Shown here: positions 10,860 to 19,551 of the stretch, piece by piece | Layout: the number at the start of each line of letters is the position of its first letter | How positions within the stretch are numbered: the stretch's first letter is position 1 | Source: Streptacidiphilus albus JL83 | Lineage (GTDB): Bacteria > Actinomycetota > Actinomycetes > Streptomycetales > Streptomycetaceae | DNA: 64,000 bases | Direction: 5' to 3' | Assembly (NCBI RefSeq): GCF_000744705.1 | Contig: NZ_JQML01000001.1 | Location: forward strand, 5,652,017-5,716,016 | Translations under genes and position numbers: made by a program | The notes under the pieces: generated by a model | The model's input: the letters and a program-made list of their open reading frames with translations, nothing else | Database searches by the model: none | Told to the model about the DNA's origin: nothing

Positions 10860-11693
10860 ATGGTTGAGATCAAGACCCCCGAGCAGATCGCGAAGATGCG
10901 GGAGGCGGGCCTGATCGTCGCCGAGGCGCTCGCGGCCTGCCGCGAGGCGGTGGCGCCGGGGGTGACCACCCGTGAACTGGACGCGATCGCGGCCAAGGTG
11001 ATCAGCGACCGCGGGGCGAAGTCCAACTTCCTGGGCTATCACGGCTTCCCCGGTGTGATCTGCGCCTCGGTCAACGACGAGGTCGTCCACGGCATCCCCG
11101 GCGACCGCCGGCTGGAGAACGGCGACATGATCTCCATCGACTGCGGCGCCATCGTCGACGGCTGGCACGGCGACTCGGCGATCACCGTCCTGGTCGGCGA
11201 GGGCCACCCGGAGGAGCTGGTCGCACTCAGCCGGGTCACCGAGGAGTCGATGTGGGCCGGCATCGCCCAGGTGAAGAAGAACAACCGGCTCTCCGACCTG
11301 AGCCGGGCGATCGAGTCCTACATCCGCCGCCAGCCGCTGCCGCCCAAGGGCAAGTACGGCATCATCGAGGACTTCGGCGGCCACGGCATCGGCTCCGAGA
11401 TGCACATGGACCCGCACCTGCTGAACTACGTGGACCGGCGGCGCGGGCGCGGCCCGAAGCTGGTCCCCGGTTTCTGCATCGCGATCGAGCCGATGGTGAG
11501 CCTGGGCACGCCCCGGACCCACACCCTCGAGGACGAGTGGACGGTCAAGACCAACGACGGAACCTGGGCCTCGCACTGGGAGCACTCGATCGCCGTGACC
11601 GAGGAGGGGCCGCTGGTGCTGACCGCCTTCGACGGCGGCCGGGCGAAGCTGGCCGAGCTCGGGATCACCGCCGCTCCGGACCCGCTGGCCTGA
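10860..11693 (+). CDS. map: Methionine aminopeptidase, type I
   Basis: Removes the N-terminal methionine from nascent proteins. The 277-residue protein starts MVEIKTPEQIAKMREAG. Metal ligands are seen in ISIDCGAIVDGWHGDSA (two Asp), the His of GGHGIGSEMH, the Glu of IEPMV, and HWEHSIAVTEEG. The frame is open to 10671, but the family start and the purine-rich GGGAAGG upstream support ATG 10860. The residues between EPMV and TWAS include RTHTLEDEWTV, typical of the family. Confidence 0.95.
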   Translation: MVEIKTPEQIAKMREAGLIVAEALAACREAVAPGVTTRELDAIAAKVISDRGAKSNFLGYHGFPGVICASVNDEVVHGIPGDRRLENGDMISIDCGAIVDGWHGDSAITVLVGEGHPEELVALSRVTEESMWAGIAQVKKNNRLSDLSRAIESYIRRQPLPPKGKYGIIEDFGGHGIGSEMHMDPHLLNYVDRRRGRGPKLVPGFCIAIEPMVSLGTPRTHTLEDEWTVKTNDGTWASHWEHSIAVTEEGPLVLTAFDGGRAKLAELGITAAPDPLA

Positions 11694-11698
11694 ACGAT

Positions 11699-11728
11699 TT
11701 CGTTATAGCTTGCCCGGTGTCGTAGACT
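11699..11728 (+). promoter_or_regulatory. Candidate promoter before infA
   Basis: A good -10 hexamer, TAGACT (11723-11728), lies in the 260-base map-infA gap; the -35 (TTCGTT, 11699-11704, 18-base spacer) is weak. If real, the infA transcript has a leader of about 220 bases. Apart from this I see no other element in the gap. Confidence 0.3.
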
Positions 11729-11953
11729 GCTGTGTCGGCTCACCCGTAGCCTGCTCCCGTATGTCCGCGCCCGTTGTGGCGAGGGATGCGGTGGCTGCCT
11801 ACGTACGCGCTGACCGTGGTACGGCCGCTGGGCAGGCGGTTGCAGGACGTGGAGCCCTAGCCGCCTGGCAGGCCGTGAAGCGTCAACCGCCCCGACTGCC
11901 GGTCGGAAGTGGATGTCAAGGTAGTCGAATCCGGAAGGCGATACCCGCAGGAC

Positions 11954-12175
11954 ATGGCTAAAAAGCAAGGCGCCATCGAGATCGAGGGCACCGTCATCGA
12001 GTCTCTGCCGAACGCCATGTTCAAGGTAGAGCTTCAAAACGGACACAAGGTGCTCGCCCATATCAGCGGCAAGATGCGTATGCACTACATCCGCATCCTT
12101 CCGGACGACCGGGTCGTCGTCGAGCTCAGCCCGTACGACCTGACCCGTGGACGTATCGTCTACCGGTACAAGTAA
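11954..12175 (+). CDS. infA: Translation initiation factor IF-1
   Basis: A 73-residue OB-fold protein starting [20 protein letters not shown] and containing [17 protein letters not shown]-like sequence (here ILPDDRV). IF-1 occupies the 30S A site during initiation. The frame extends upstream, but family length and CAGGACATG fix ATG 11954. It begins the infA-rpmJ-rpsM-rpsK set before rpoA. Confidence 0.97.
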   Translation: MAKKQGAIEIEGTVIESLPNAMFKVELQNGHKVLAHISGKMRMHYIRILPDDRVVVELSPYDLTRGRIVYRYK

Positions 12176-12234
12176 GCAGCAGATCTCGCGTCCCGTTGAT
12201 TCGGGGCGCGCTCGACCCGGAGAACCTGAATCCC

Positions 12235-12348
12235 ATGAAGGTCAAGCCGAGCGTCAAGAAGATCTGCGACAAGTGCAAGGTGATCCGCCGTCACGGGCGT
12301 GTCATGGTGATCTGCGAGAACCTGCGCCACAAGCAGCGCCAGGGCTGA
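12235..12348 (+). CDS. rpmJ: 50S ribosomal protein L36, zinc-binding form
   Basis: A 37-residue protein read directly from the sequence: it starts [20 protein letters not shown] and ends [12 protein letters not shown], a later Cys (VICEN) and the His of LRHK form the zinc knuckle of L36. It sits in its usual place between infA and rpsM. CGGAGAACC before the ATG serves as ribosome site. It is too short for most automatic ORF cut-offs. Confidence 0.96.
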   Translation: MKVKPSVKKICDKCKVIRRHGRVMVICENLRHKQRQG

Positions 12349-12539
12349 TCACTTCCCTGCACGGGTCGTAATTCTTCGCACGACGCGAAAAACAACATGA
12401 AGCGGGATGCCCGATCCGTGCGACGCCCCATGGGGCGCGTGCGGACTGCCACCCTCGGTCCGGAGGCCGGGGCTCGATCGACGTGAGTCGAACGGGAGGC
12501 ATCGCGTCAGACCTCCGAAGGAACACAGGAGCCACATTC

Positions 12540-12920
12540 ATGGCACGCCTCGCCGGCGTTGATCTCCCCCGCGAAAAGCGGATCGAGATCGCCCTCACCT
12601 ACGTGTACGGCATCGGCCGTACCCGCTCGCAGCAGGCTCTGGCCGAGACCGGTGTGAACCCGAACATCCGTGTTCGCGACATCACCGAGGACGACCTGAT
12701 CAAGCTGCGTGAGTACATCGACGCGCACTTCAAGGTCGAGGGTGACCTTCGCCGTGAGGTCGCCGCCGACATCCGCCGCAAGGTCGAGATCGGCTGCTAC
12801 CAGGGTCTGCGTCACCGTCGCGGCCTGCCGGTCCACGGTCAGCGCACCCACACCAACGCCCGCACCCGCAAGGGCCCGCGTCGCGCGATCGCCGGCAAGA
12901 AGAAGCCCGGCAAGAAGTAG
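12540..12920 (+). CDS. rpsM: 30S ribosomal protein S13
   Basis: A 126-residue protein starting [20 protein letters not shown], with the HhH motif [12 protein letters not shown] and the basic tail [20 protein letters not shown]13 contacts the P-site tRNA and L5. CAGGAG lies 9 bases before ATG 12540. The 191-base gap before it contains a CGCCCC/GGGGCG hairpin near 12425 but no clear promoter. Confidence 0.97.
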   Translation: MARLAGVDLPREKRIEIALTYVYGIGRTRSQQALAETGVNPNIRVRDITEDDLIKLREYIDAHFKVEGDLRREVAADIRRKVEIGCYQGLRHRRGLPVHGQRTHTNARTRKGPRRAIAGKKKPGKK

Positions 12921-12995
12921 TCCGCCCCACAAACCGGACTTGAATCCGGCCCGCTGGGCTAGCGGACCGACCACCTCAGTAGGAGAAACAGACTT

Positions 12996-13403
12996 ATGCC
13001 CCCCAAGGGTCGTCAGGCTGCAGGCGCGAAGAAGATCCGCCGCAAGGAAAAGAAGAACGTCGCTCACGGCCACGCGCACATCAAGAGCACGTTCAACAAC
13101 ACCATCGTCTCGATCACGGACCCCTCGGGCAACGTGATCGCGTGGGCGTCCTCGGGCCACGTCGGCTTCAAGGGCTCCCGCAAGTCGACTCCGTTCGCCG
13201 CGCAGATGGCCGCCGAGGCCGCCGCGCGTCGCGCCCAGGAGCACGGCATGCGCAAGGTCGACGTCTTCGTGAAGGGTCCGGGCTCCGGCCGCGAGACCGC
13301 GATCCGCTCCATCCAGGCCACCGGCCTGGAGGTCGGCTCGATCCAGGACGTCACCCCCACCCCGCACAACGGCTGCCGCCCGCCGAAGCGTCGTCGCGTC
13401 TGA
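12996..13403 (+). CDS. rpsK: 30S ribosomal protein S11
   Basis: A 135-residue protein with [19 protein letters not shown] near residue 27 and a C-terminal [18 protein letters not shown], the S11 signature. It forms part of the mRNA exit platform. AGTAGGAGAAAC precedes the ATG. In many bacteria rpsD lies between rpsK and rpoA; it is absent here, as is usual in streptomycetes. Confidence 0.97.
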   Translation: MPPKGRQAAGAKKIRRKEKKNVAHGHAHIKSTFNNTIVSITDPSGNVIAWASSGHVGFKGSRKSTPFAAQMAAEAAARRAQEHGMRKVDVFVKGPGSGRETAIRSIQATGLEVGSIQDVTPTPHNGCRPPKRRRV

Positions 13404-13443
13404 CGCACGGCCCTGCTGCCCCGGCAGCCGGTACGTAGCCACG

Positions 13444-13478
13444 GGATACGGCCCTCGCACTGCGCGGGGGCCGTATCC
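13444..13478. terminator. Hairpin between rpsK and rpoA
   Basis: GGATACGGCCC (13444-13454) pairs with GGGCCGTATCC (13468-13478), with a small inner CGC/GCG pairing, and is followed by TTGCTTTGT. It suggests that rpoA has an additional promoter. A further 6-bp inverted repeat, TCGGCA/TGCCGA (13487-13510), lies in the rpoA leader. Confidence 0.65.
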
Positions 13479-13534
13479 TTGCTTTGTCGGCATCAAATAG
13501 TGGGTGCCGAAGATTCTCACTGGAGGACAACAGC

Positions 13535-14554
13535 ATGCTGATCGCTCAGCGTCCGTCGCTGACCGAAGAGGTCGTCGACGAATTCCGCTCCCGGTTCGTG
13601 ATCGAGCCGCTGGAGCCGGGCTTCGGCTACACCCTCGGCAACTCGCTCCGCCGCACGCTCCTCTCCTCGATCCCGGGCGCCGCTGTCACCAGCATCCGGA
13701 TCGACGGGGTCCTGCACGAGTTCACCACCGTGCCGGGCGTCAAGGAGGACGTCACCGACCTCATCCTGAACATCAAGCAGCTGGTCGTCTCCTCGGAGCA
13801 CGACGAGCCGGTCGTGATGTACCTGCGCAAGCAGGGCCCGGGTCTGGTCACCGCCGCCGACATCGCGCCCCCGGCCGGTGTCGAGGTGCACAACCCCGAG
13901 CTGATCCTCGCCACGCTCAACGGCAAGGGCAAGCTGGAGATGGAGCTGACCGTCGAGCGCGGTCGCGGCTACGTCTCCGCCGTCCAGAACAAGCAGTCGG
14001 GCCAGGAGATCGGCCGGATCCCGGTCGACTCCATCTACAGCCCGGTGCTCAAGGTCACCTACAAGGTCGAGGCGACCCGAGTCGAGCAGCGTACCGACTT
14101 CGACAAGCTCATCGTCGACGTCGAGACCAAGCCCGCCATGCGTCCCCGCGACGCCATGGCCTCGGCCGGCAAGACCCTGGTGGAGCTGTTCGGTCTCGCC
14201 CGCGAGCTGAACATCGACGCCGAGGGCATCGACATGGGCCCGTCCCCGACGGACGCCGCCCTGGCCGCCGATCTCGCCCTGCCGATCGAGGAGCTGGAGC
14301 TCACCGTTCGGTCGTACAACTGCCTCAAGCGCGAGGGCATCCACTCCGTGGGTGAGCTCGTCGCCCGCTCCGAGGCCGACCTGCTCGACATCCGCAACTT
14401 CGGTGCGAAGTCGATCGACGAGGTCAAGGCGAAGCTGGCCGGCATGGGCCTGGCCCTCAAGGACAGCCCGCCCGGATTCGACCCGACCGCCGCCGCCGAC
14501 GCCTTCGGCGCCGACGACGACGACCCGGGCTTCGCGGAGACCGAGCAGTACTGA
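13535..14554 (+). CDS. rpoA: DNA-directed RNA polymerase alpha subunit
   Basis: A 339-residue subunit that nucleates polymerase assembly. The N-terminal domain has [20 protein letters not shown] near residue 20 and [14 protein letters not shown]; after an acidic linker, the C-terminal domain (from about residue 245) has [20 protein letters not shown], used by activators and UP elements. Start ATG 13535 follows GGAGG with a 7-base spacer. The acidic C-terminal tail is typical of actinobacteria. Confidence 0.98.
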   Translation: MLIAQRPSLTEEVVDEFRSRFVIEPLEPGFGYTLGNSLRRTLLSSIPGAAVTSIRIDGVLHEFTTVPGVKEDVTDLILNIKQLVVSSEHDEPVVMYLRKQGPGLVTAADIAPPAGVEVHNPELILATLNGKGKLEMELTVERGRGYVSAVQNKQSGQEIGRIPVDSIYSPVLKVTYKVEATRVEQRTDFDKLIVDVETKPAMRPRDAMASAGKTLVELFGLARELNIDAEGIDMGPSPTDAALAADLALPIEELELTVRSYNCLKREGIHSVGELVARSEADLLDIRNFGAKSIDEVKAKLAGMGLALKDSPPGFDPTAAADAFGADDDDPGFAETEQY

Positions 14555-14565
14555 GAAACACCTGG

Positions 14566-14593
14566 GTACGGGACCGCCTCGGCGGTCCCGTAC
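14566..14593. terminator. Hairpin between rpoA and rplQ
   Basis: GTACGGGACCGCC (14566-14578) pairs exactly with 14581-14593 around a 2-base turn (effective 4-base loop) and is followed by TCTTG. It probably attenuates readthrough from rpoA into rplQ. Confidence 0.6.
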
Positions 14594-14690
14594 TCTTGAA
14601 GGCTGTGCAACCAAGTCGTAGCGGCAACAGTGCTGCTGCGCCCGCCCCGGTACCTGGTACGGCCGGGGGTCGGAGATCCAAGGAGACACC

Positions 14691-15182
14691 ATGCCCCGCC
14701 CCGCGAAGGGTGCCCGCCTCGGCGGCGGCCCTGCCCACGAGCGTCTGCTGCTCGCCGGTCTGGCCCGTGAGCTGTTCCAGTACGGCCGCATCACCACCAC
14801 CGAGGCCAAGGCTCGCCGCCTGCGCCCGGTGGCGGAGAAGCTGATCACCAAGGCCAAGAAGGGTGACATCCACAACCGCCGTGAGGTCCGCAAGACCATC
14901 ACCGACGTGGCTGTGCTGCACACCCTCTTCACCGAGATCGGTCCTCGCTACGAGAACCGCCCCGGTGGCTACACCCGCATCACCAAGATCGGCCCCCGTC
15001 GTGGCGACAACGCCCCGATGGCCGTCATCGAGCTGGTCGAGGCCCTGACCGTGGCCCAGACCGCCGTCGGTGAGGCCGAGGCCGCGACCAAGCGCTCCGT
15101 CAAGGAGACCGCGGCTGCCGCCCCGGTCGTCGAGGACGCCGCTCCGGTCGAGGCTGCTGCCGAGGAGTCGACGGAGGCCTGA
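14691..15182 (+). CDS. rplQ: 50S ribosomal protein L17
   Basis: A 163-residue protein starting [20 protein letters not shown], with [20 protein letters not shown] and [21 protein letters not shown]17 lies near the tunnel exit. The last 35 residues form an Ala/Glu-rich acidic extension (ending EESTEA) seen in actinobacterial L17. AAGGAGACACC precedes the ATG. A strong terminator follows directly. Confidence 0.97.
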   Translation: MPRPAKGARLGGGPAHERLLLAGLARELFQYGRITTTEAKARRLRPVAEKLITKAKKGDIHNRREVRKTITDVAVLHTLFTEIGPRYENRPGGYTRITKIGPRRGDNAPMAVIELVEALTVAQTAVGEAEAATKRSVKETAAAAPVVEDAAPVEAAAEESTEA

Positions 15183-15198
15183 CCGCCTCCGCCCACCG

Positions 15199-15234
15199 AC
15201 GGGCCCGTCCTCCCTCAGGGGAGGGCGGGCCCGT
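15199..15234. terminator. Terminator after rplQ
   Basis: ACGGGCCCG (15199-15207) pairs with CGGGCCCGT (15226-15234) and CCTCCC with GGGAGG inside it, joined by one U-G pair, leaving a TCAG loop; TTCTC follows. It marks the end of the ribosomal cluster just before the truA repeat array. Confidence 0.8.
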
Positions 15235-15238
15235 TCTC

Positions 15239-15327
15239 ATGTCCGGAGTACTGAGATGTCCGCGAGTACTGAGATGCCGGGAGTGCTGAGATGCCGGGAG
15301 TGCAGAGATGCCGGGAGTGCTGAGATG
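15239..15327 (+). repeat. Tandem 17-bp ribosome-site/start-codon cassettes before truA
   Basis: Five head-to-tail units (starting 15239, 15256, 15274, 15291, 15308; the second is 18 bp) have consensus ATGYCSGGAGTRCTGAG and end at the truA ATG 15325. Each unit carries an ATG and a GGAG spaced about 7 bases before the next ATG. ATGs at 15239, 15291 and 15308 open frames of 16, 10 and 6 codons; the last ends in a TGA overlapping the truA ATG. ATGs 15256 and 15274 are in frame with truA. Confidence 0.85.
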
Positions 15328-16233
15328 ACTGACTGCGTGGAGCAGACGACGCCGGTGCGGCGGGAGGGGCCGGCCGAGGGCTTCGTCCGGGTCCGGCTCG
15401 ACCTCTCGTACGAGGGCACGGACTTCTCCGGCTGGGCCAAGCAGAAGGGCGGCCAGCGGACCGTCCAGGGCGAGCTGGAGGACGCGGTCCGGGTGGTGCT
15501 GCGGCAGCCCGAGGTCTTCCCGCTGACGGTGGCCGGGCGCACCGACGCCGGGGTGCACGCGCGCGGGCAGGTGGCGCATCTGGACCTGCCGGCGGAGATC
15601 TGGGCGGCCGAGGGCGACAAGCTGCGGCGCCGGCTGGCCGGGCGGCTGCCCGGCGACGTCCGGGTGTGGCGGGTGGCCGAGGCGCCGGCCGGGTTCGACG
15701 CCCGGTTCTCGGCGATCTGGCGCCGCTACGCCTACCGGGTCTGCGACGACCCGGCCGGGGTGGACCCGCTGCGGCGCGGCCATGTGCTCCGGCACGACCG
15801 GGCACTGGACGTCGGGCTGATGAACGAGGCGGCGGAACTGCTGGTCGGCGAGCACGACTTCGCCGCCTACTGCAAGAAGCGCGAGGGCGCGACCACCATT
15901 CGCGAGCTGCTGGACTTCCGCTGGGAGCGGCTGCCCGGCGACGCGCTGCTGGGCCCGGTGCTGCCGGGCCTGGTGGTCGGCACGGTCCGGGCGGACGCCT
16001 TCTGCCACAACATGGTGCGGGCCCTGGTCGGTTCGATGCTGCTGGTCGGCGACGGGCAGCGGCCGGTCTCCTTCCCCGGCGAGGTGCTCGCCGGGGGGGT
16101 CCGGAACTCGGCGGTGAGCGTGGTCCGCCCGCACGGGCTGACCCTGGAGGAGGTCGGCTACCCGGCGGACGACGAGCTCGCGGCCCGCAACCGGGCCGCC
16201 CGCAACCTGCGGGTGCTGAGCCCGCGCCCGTGA
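15325..16233 (+). CDS. truA: tRNA pseudouridine(38-40) synthase TruA
   Basis: Converts uridines 38-40 of the anticodon stem-loop to pseudouridine. The 302-residue protein has [18 protein letters not shown] near residue 22, the catalytic Asp in [20 protein letters not shown], and [17 protein letters not shown] near the end. I chose ATG 15325, with GGGAG 7 bases upstream; in-frame ATGs at 15274 and 15256 inside the repeat array would add 17 or 23 residues. Location after rplQ is conserved in actinobacteria. Confidence 0.93.
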   Translation: MTDCVEQTTPVRREGPAEGFVRVRLDLSYEGTDFSGWAKQKGGQRTVQGELEDAVRVVLRQPEVFPLTVAGRTDAGVHARGQVAHLDLPAEIWAAEGDKLRRRLAGRLPGDVRVWRVAEAPAGFDARFSAIWRRYAYRVCDDPAGVDPLRRGHVLRHDRALDVGLMNEAAELLVGEHDFAAYCKKREGATTIRELLDFRWERLPGDALLGPVLPGLVVGTVRADAFCHNMVRALVGSMLLVGDGQRPVSFPGEVLAGGVRNSAVSVVRPHGLTLEEVGYPADDELAARNRAARNLRVLSPRP

Positions 16234-16318
16234 GCGCTGCTCCCGGTCCCGCCGGACCTGGTTGCGGAGGACGAGCGGGCGCCGCCCGCCGGTGACGATC
16301 TCCTGCGGGGTCGGCCGC

Positions 16319-17485
16319 TCAGCCGTCGGCAGCGGTGGGGCGGGCGGCCTCGGCCCGGGCCCGCGCCTGCAGGGACTGGATCACCAGCCGCTCCATGTCG
16401 GCGCCGGCCGTCAGCGCCTGGGTGTCGGCGGCCGGCACCGGCTTGCCGTCGGTGTACCCGGCGACGGTGAAGTAGGCGTACCTGCCCACCGAGTTGACGG
16501 AGAGTCGGCAGACCACGCCGCGGCAGAAGGGGTGCAGCGGGCCGCCGGCCAGCGACTCGACATTGCCGGTCGCCCCGCTCTTCACCGCGGCGGCCGGACC
16601 GGCGCCGGCGAAGACGGCGATGCCGACGGTCACGGCGGTGCCGCCGCTGGTGTAGCTGGCGCGGAACAGCTGCTCGCAGCCGTTCCTGGCGAGGACGGCG
16701 GCCAGCGGCGGGGTGACGGCCGGGGCGCAGCCCGAGGCGGCGGTCGCCACCAGGCCGTAGACCTGCCCGCCGGGGCCGGTGGCGCGGGCCGGGAAGAGCC
16801 CGGCGGCGGTCAGCGGGGCGCTGTCGCTGCTCGCCGCCGAGAGCACGGCCAGCAGCGAGGCCGGAGCGCTCGCGGCCGGGGCCGAGGGTGCGGCGCTGGT
16901 CGGGACCGGCGTCGGTGTCGTCGGTGCGGCAGCGGTGGTCGGTGCGGTGGGCCGGTTCCCCGCCGCCGCGGAGTGCGGCCGCGCGGCCGAGCCGGTGGCG
17001 AGCAGGGTGCCGCCGACGGCGGCGAGCCCGCCGATCACCACCAGCGCGGTGGCCAGCCGCAGCCGCCGTTTGCGGCGGCGGGCCGACTCGCCGCGCTCGG
17101 CCATGGCGACGAAGTCCGCGTGGGTGGCCGAGGCGGTGGCGGCCTGCCCGGGGGCGCCGGGCGGGTTGTCCCCGGGGGCACCGGGGCGGACGGCGAAGAC
17201 GCCGGCGGTCTCGCCCTCGGCCGGCCTCCGCTCCGGCTGCCGCGCGGAGGGGGCGGACGGTGCGGCGGGTTGCTGCGGCCGGGGCTCGGGGCGGTCGGGC
17301 GCACCCGGGGTTATCCGGAAGCCGGGCTGCTGCTCCGGCTGCTCCTCCGGCTGCTTCCGGATCGGGTTCCCCGGCCCGTACTGGGTGGGGATCCGCCCGG
17401 TGGGGGCGCCGCCTCCGCCGCGCCGGGGGAGGGGCTCCGCAGGTTCGGATACTGGTGCCTGGTCGGACGCTGGCCCGTTGCTCAT
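16319..17485 (-). CDS. Membrane-anchored four-cysteine protein, function unknown
   Basis: A 388-residue protein starting MSNGPASDQAPVSEPAEPLP. About 165 Pro/Gly/Gln-rich residues, probably cytoplasmic, precede a basic patch (RRRKRRLRL) and one membrane helix (ATALVVIGGLAAVGGTLLA). An Ala/Thr/Pro linker then leads to an external domain. The domain has four cysteines (SGCAP, NGCEQ, PFCRG, VVCRL) and motifs AVTVGIAVF and GRYAYFTVAGYTDG. A clear paralogue lies at 59742-60878. I do not recognise a named family. It is divergent from the ABC-F gene, 74 bases away. Confidence 0.8.
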   Translation of the reverse strand: MSNGPASDQAPVSEPAEPLPRRGGGGAPTGRIPTQYGPGNPIRKQPEEQPEQQPGFRITPGAPDRPEPRPQQPAAPSAPSARQPERRPAEGETAGVFAVRPGAPGDNPPGAPGQAATASATHADFVAMAERGESARRRKRRLRLATALVVIGGLAAVGGTLLATGSAARPHSAAAGNRPTAPTTAAAPTTPTPVPTSAAPSAPAASAPASLLAVLSAASSDSAPLTAAGLFPARATGPGGQVYGLVATAASGCAPAVTPPLAAVLARNGCEQLFRASYTSGGTAVTVGIAVFAGAGPAAAVKSGATGNVESLAGGPLHPFCRGVVCRLSVNSVGRYAYFTVAGYTDGKPVPAADTQALTAGADMERLVIQSLQARARAEAARPTAADG

Positions 17486-17559
17486 GGGCCGCGAGCTTAG
17501 CGGTTCGTCCGGCAAAACCCGTTTGGGCGAGGGCGGCGGGCAGCGGACAATTGCTGACC

Positions 17560-19233
17560 ATGGGACACGTCGAGATTTCACACCTGGAGTACTACCTGCC
17601 CGACGGACGGGTGCTGTTCGATGACGCGTCCTTCCGGGTCGGCGAGGGCGCCTCGGTGGCGCTGGTGGGCGCCAACGGCGCCGGGAAGACCACCCTGCTG
17701 CGGATGGTCGCGGGCGATCTGCAGCCGCACGGCGGCACGGTCACCGTCAGCGGCGGGCTGGGCGTCATGCGGCAGTTCGTCGGCACCACCGGCCGCGGCG
17801 CGGGCGCCGCCGGCCAGGAGGGCGAGGAGGACTCGCACGCGCTGGCGCACGACGCCTCCGTCCGCGACCTGCTGGTGTCGGTCGCGCCGGAGCGGATCAG
17901 GACCGGCGCCCGCGCGGTGGACGCCGCCGAGCTGGCGATGCTGGCGCAGGACGACGAGAAGACCCAACTCGCCTACGCCCAGGCGCTGTCCGACTGGGCC
18001 GACGTCGGCGGCTACGACTACGAGACCACCTGGGACGTCTGCACCACGGCGGCGCTGGGCATGCCCTACGACCGGGCGCAGTGGCGCGGCCTGAACACCC
18101 TCTCCGGCGGCGAGCAGAAGCGGCTGGTGCTGGAGGCCCTGCTGCGCGGCCCGGACGAGGTGCTGCTGCTGGACGAGCCGGACAACTACCTGGACGTCCC
18201 CGGCAAGCGCTGGCTGGAGGAGCAGATCCGGAGCACCGGCAAGACCGTGCTCTTCATCTCGCACGACCGCGAGCTGCTGGCCAACAGCGCCGAGAAGATC
18301 GTCAGCGTGGAGCCCGGCGCGGTCGGCAGCGACGTCTGGGTGCACGGCGCCGGCTTCGACACCTTCCACGCGGCCCGCGAGGAGCGCTTCGCCCGCTACG
18401 ACGAGCTGCGCCGGCGCTGGGACGAGAAGCACGCCCAGCTGAAGCGGCTGGTGCTGGACATGCGCGACTACGCCGCCCGCAGCCACGAGATGTCCTCGCG
18501 CTACGCCGCCGCGGTCACCCGGCTGCGGAAGTTCGAGGAGGCGGGCCCGCCGCCGGAGCCGCCGCGCAAGCAGAGCATCACCATGCGGCTCAGGGGCGGG
18601 CGCACCGGCGTCCGGGCGCTGACCTGCGAGCAGTTGGAGCTCAGCGGGCTGATGAAGCCGTTCGACCTGGAGGTCTACTACGGCGAGCGGGTGGCCGTGC
18701 TGGGCTCCAACGGCTCCGGCAAGTCGCACTTCCTGCGGCTGCTGGCGGGCGAGGAGGTCGCCCACAACGGCTCGTTCCGGCTGGGCGCGCGGGTGGTGCC
18801 CGGGCACTTCGCCCAGACCCACGCGCATCCGGAGCTGTTCGGCCGGACCACCCGGGAGATCCTGGAGACCGAGCACGCGGTGGACCGCAAGGCCGCGATG
18901 AGCGTGCTGCGCCGCTATGAGCTGCATCACCAGGAGGAGCGTCGGTTCCAGGACCTCTCCGGCGGCCAGCAGGCCCGGTTGATGATCCTCCGGCTGGAAC
19001 TCTCCGGCGCCACCGCGCTGCTGCTCGACGAGCCGACGGACAACCTGGACCTGGAGAGCGCGGAGGCCCTGCAGGAGGGGCTGGAGAGCTTCGAGGGAAC
19101 GGTTCTGTCGGTCACTCACGACCGCTGGTTCGCCCGCACCTTCGACCGCTTCGTGGTCTTCGGCTCGGACGGCCGGGTGTACGAGGCGCCGGAGCCGGTC
19201 TGGGACGAGACCCGCGTGGTCCGCGACCGGTAG
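17560..19233 (+). CDS. ABC-F family ATPase
   Basis: A 557-residue protein with two ABC ATPase domains and no membrane segment. Domain 1 has Walker A GANGAGKTT near residue 38, LSGGEQKRL and VLLLDEPDNYLD; domain 2 has GSNGSGKSH near 385, LSGGQQARL and ALLLDEPTDNLD. A charged linker (KKHAQLKRLVLD-like region, about residues 285-345) lies between them. ABC-F proteins act on ribosomes in translation control or antibiotic protection; the sequence does not tell which. ATG 17560 is the first good start; the adjacent rplM-rpsI operon suits a ribosomal role. Confidence 0.88.
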   Translation: MGHVEISHLEYYLPDGRVLFDDASFRVGEGASVALVGANGAGKTTLLRMVAGDLQPHGGTVTVSGGLGVMRQFVGTTGRGAGAAGQEGEEDSHALAHDASVRDLLVSVAPERIRTGARAVDAAELAMLAQDDEKTQLAYAQALSDWADVGGYDYETTWDVCTTAALGMPYDRAQWRGLNTLSGGEQKRLVLEALLRGPDEVLLLDEPDNYLDVPGKRWLEEQIRSTGKTVLFISHDRELLANSAEKIVSVEPGAVGSDVWVHGAGFDTFHAAREERFARYDELRRRWDEKHAQLKRLVLDMRDYAARSHEMSSRYAAAVTRLRKFEEAGPPPEPPRKQSITMRLRGGRTGVRALTCEQLELSGLMKPFDLEVYYGERVAVLGSNGSGKSHFLRLLAGEEVAHNGSFRLGARVVPGHFAQTHAHPELFGRTTREILETEHAVDRKAAMSVLRRYELHHQEERRFQDLSGGQQARLMILRLELSGATALLLDEPTDNLDLESAEALQEGLESFEGTVLSVTHDRWFARTFDRFVVFGSDGRVYEAPEPVWDETRVVRDR

Positions 19234-19252
19234 CGGTCGGGCGGCGTCGGCG

Positions 19253-19289
19253 CCCCGTCGGCAGGGGCGCAGGGGGCCTGCCGACGGGG
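19253..19289. terminator. Hairpin after the ABC-F gene
   Basis: CCCCGTCGGCAGG (19253-19265) pairs with CCTGCCGACGGGG (19277-19289) around an 11-base loop. It separates the ABC-F gene from the rplM promoter. Confidence 0.6.
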
Positions 19290-19340
19290 GCGTAGTATGG
19301 GGCAGGACATGGCAGGGTGCCGCGGTTCCGAACGGGCGTT

Positions 19341-19370
19341 TTGACCCGTACGGCTCCGTCCCGGTATCCT
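19341..19370 (+). promoter_or_regulatory. Vegetative promoter of rplM-rpsI
   Basis: TTGACC (19341-19346) and TATCCT (19365-19370) with an 18-base spacer match the HrdB consensus well. Start would be near 19377, leaving a leader of about 175 bases. Confidence 0.6.
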
Positions 19371-19376
19371 GCTAGT

Positions 19377-19551
19377 TCGTTGTGCGTATTGGCTCGCTCC
19401 ATCTCACGTGAGAGGTCGGTACGCCGGTCCACCGGGCCGATAAGCAGCGACGCGCCCATCCGATTGCGTCCGGGGAAGCGCGTCCTGGCTGCTTCCGATC
19501 GTCCGGGTGGTCCTGTCAGGACACACTCACTGAAAAGCGAAGGCTACGACC
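19377..19551 (+). promoter_or_regulatory. Long structured 5' leader of rplM
   Basis: The 318-base gap before rplM has no gene. Downstream of the predicted start are a perfect palindrome TCTCACGTGAGA (19402-19413), a GC-rich middle region and a small GTCCT/AGGAC repeat near 19510. The ribosome site (AAGCGAAGG) lies just before GTG 19552. Leaders of L13 operons are autoregulatory in some bacteria; whether this one is cannot be told from sequence. Confidence 0.35.

Noticed and set aside
11925-11945. tRNA T-loop-like sequence (GTCGAATCC)
   Set aside because: No acceptor or anticodon stem could be formed around it, and it lies in the infA leader.
15239-15327. CRISPR array or mobile-element repeat
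   Set aside because: Units are 17 bp, contiguous and without spacers; no cas genes, terminal repeats or transposase are nearby.
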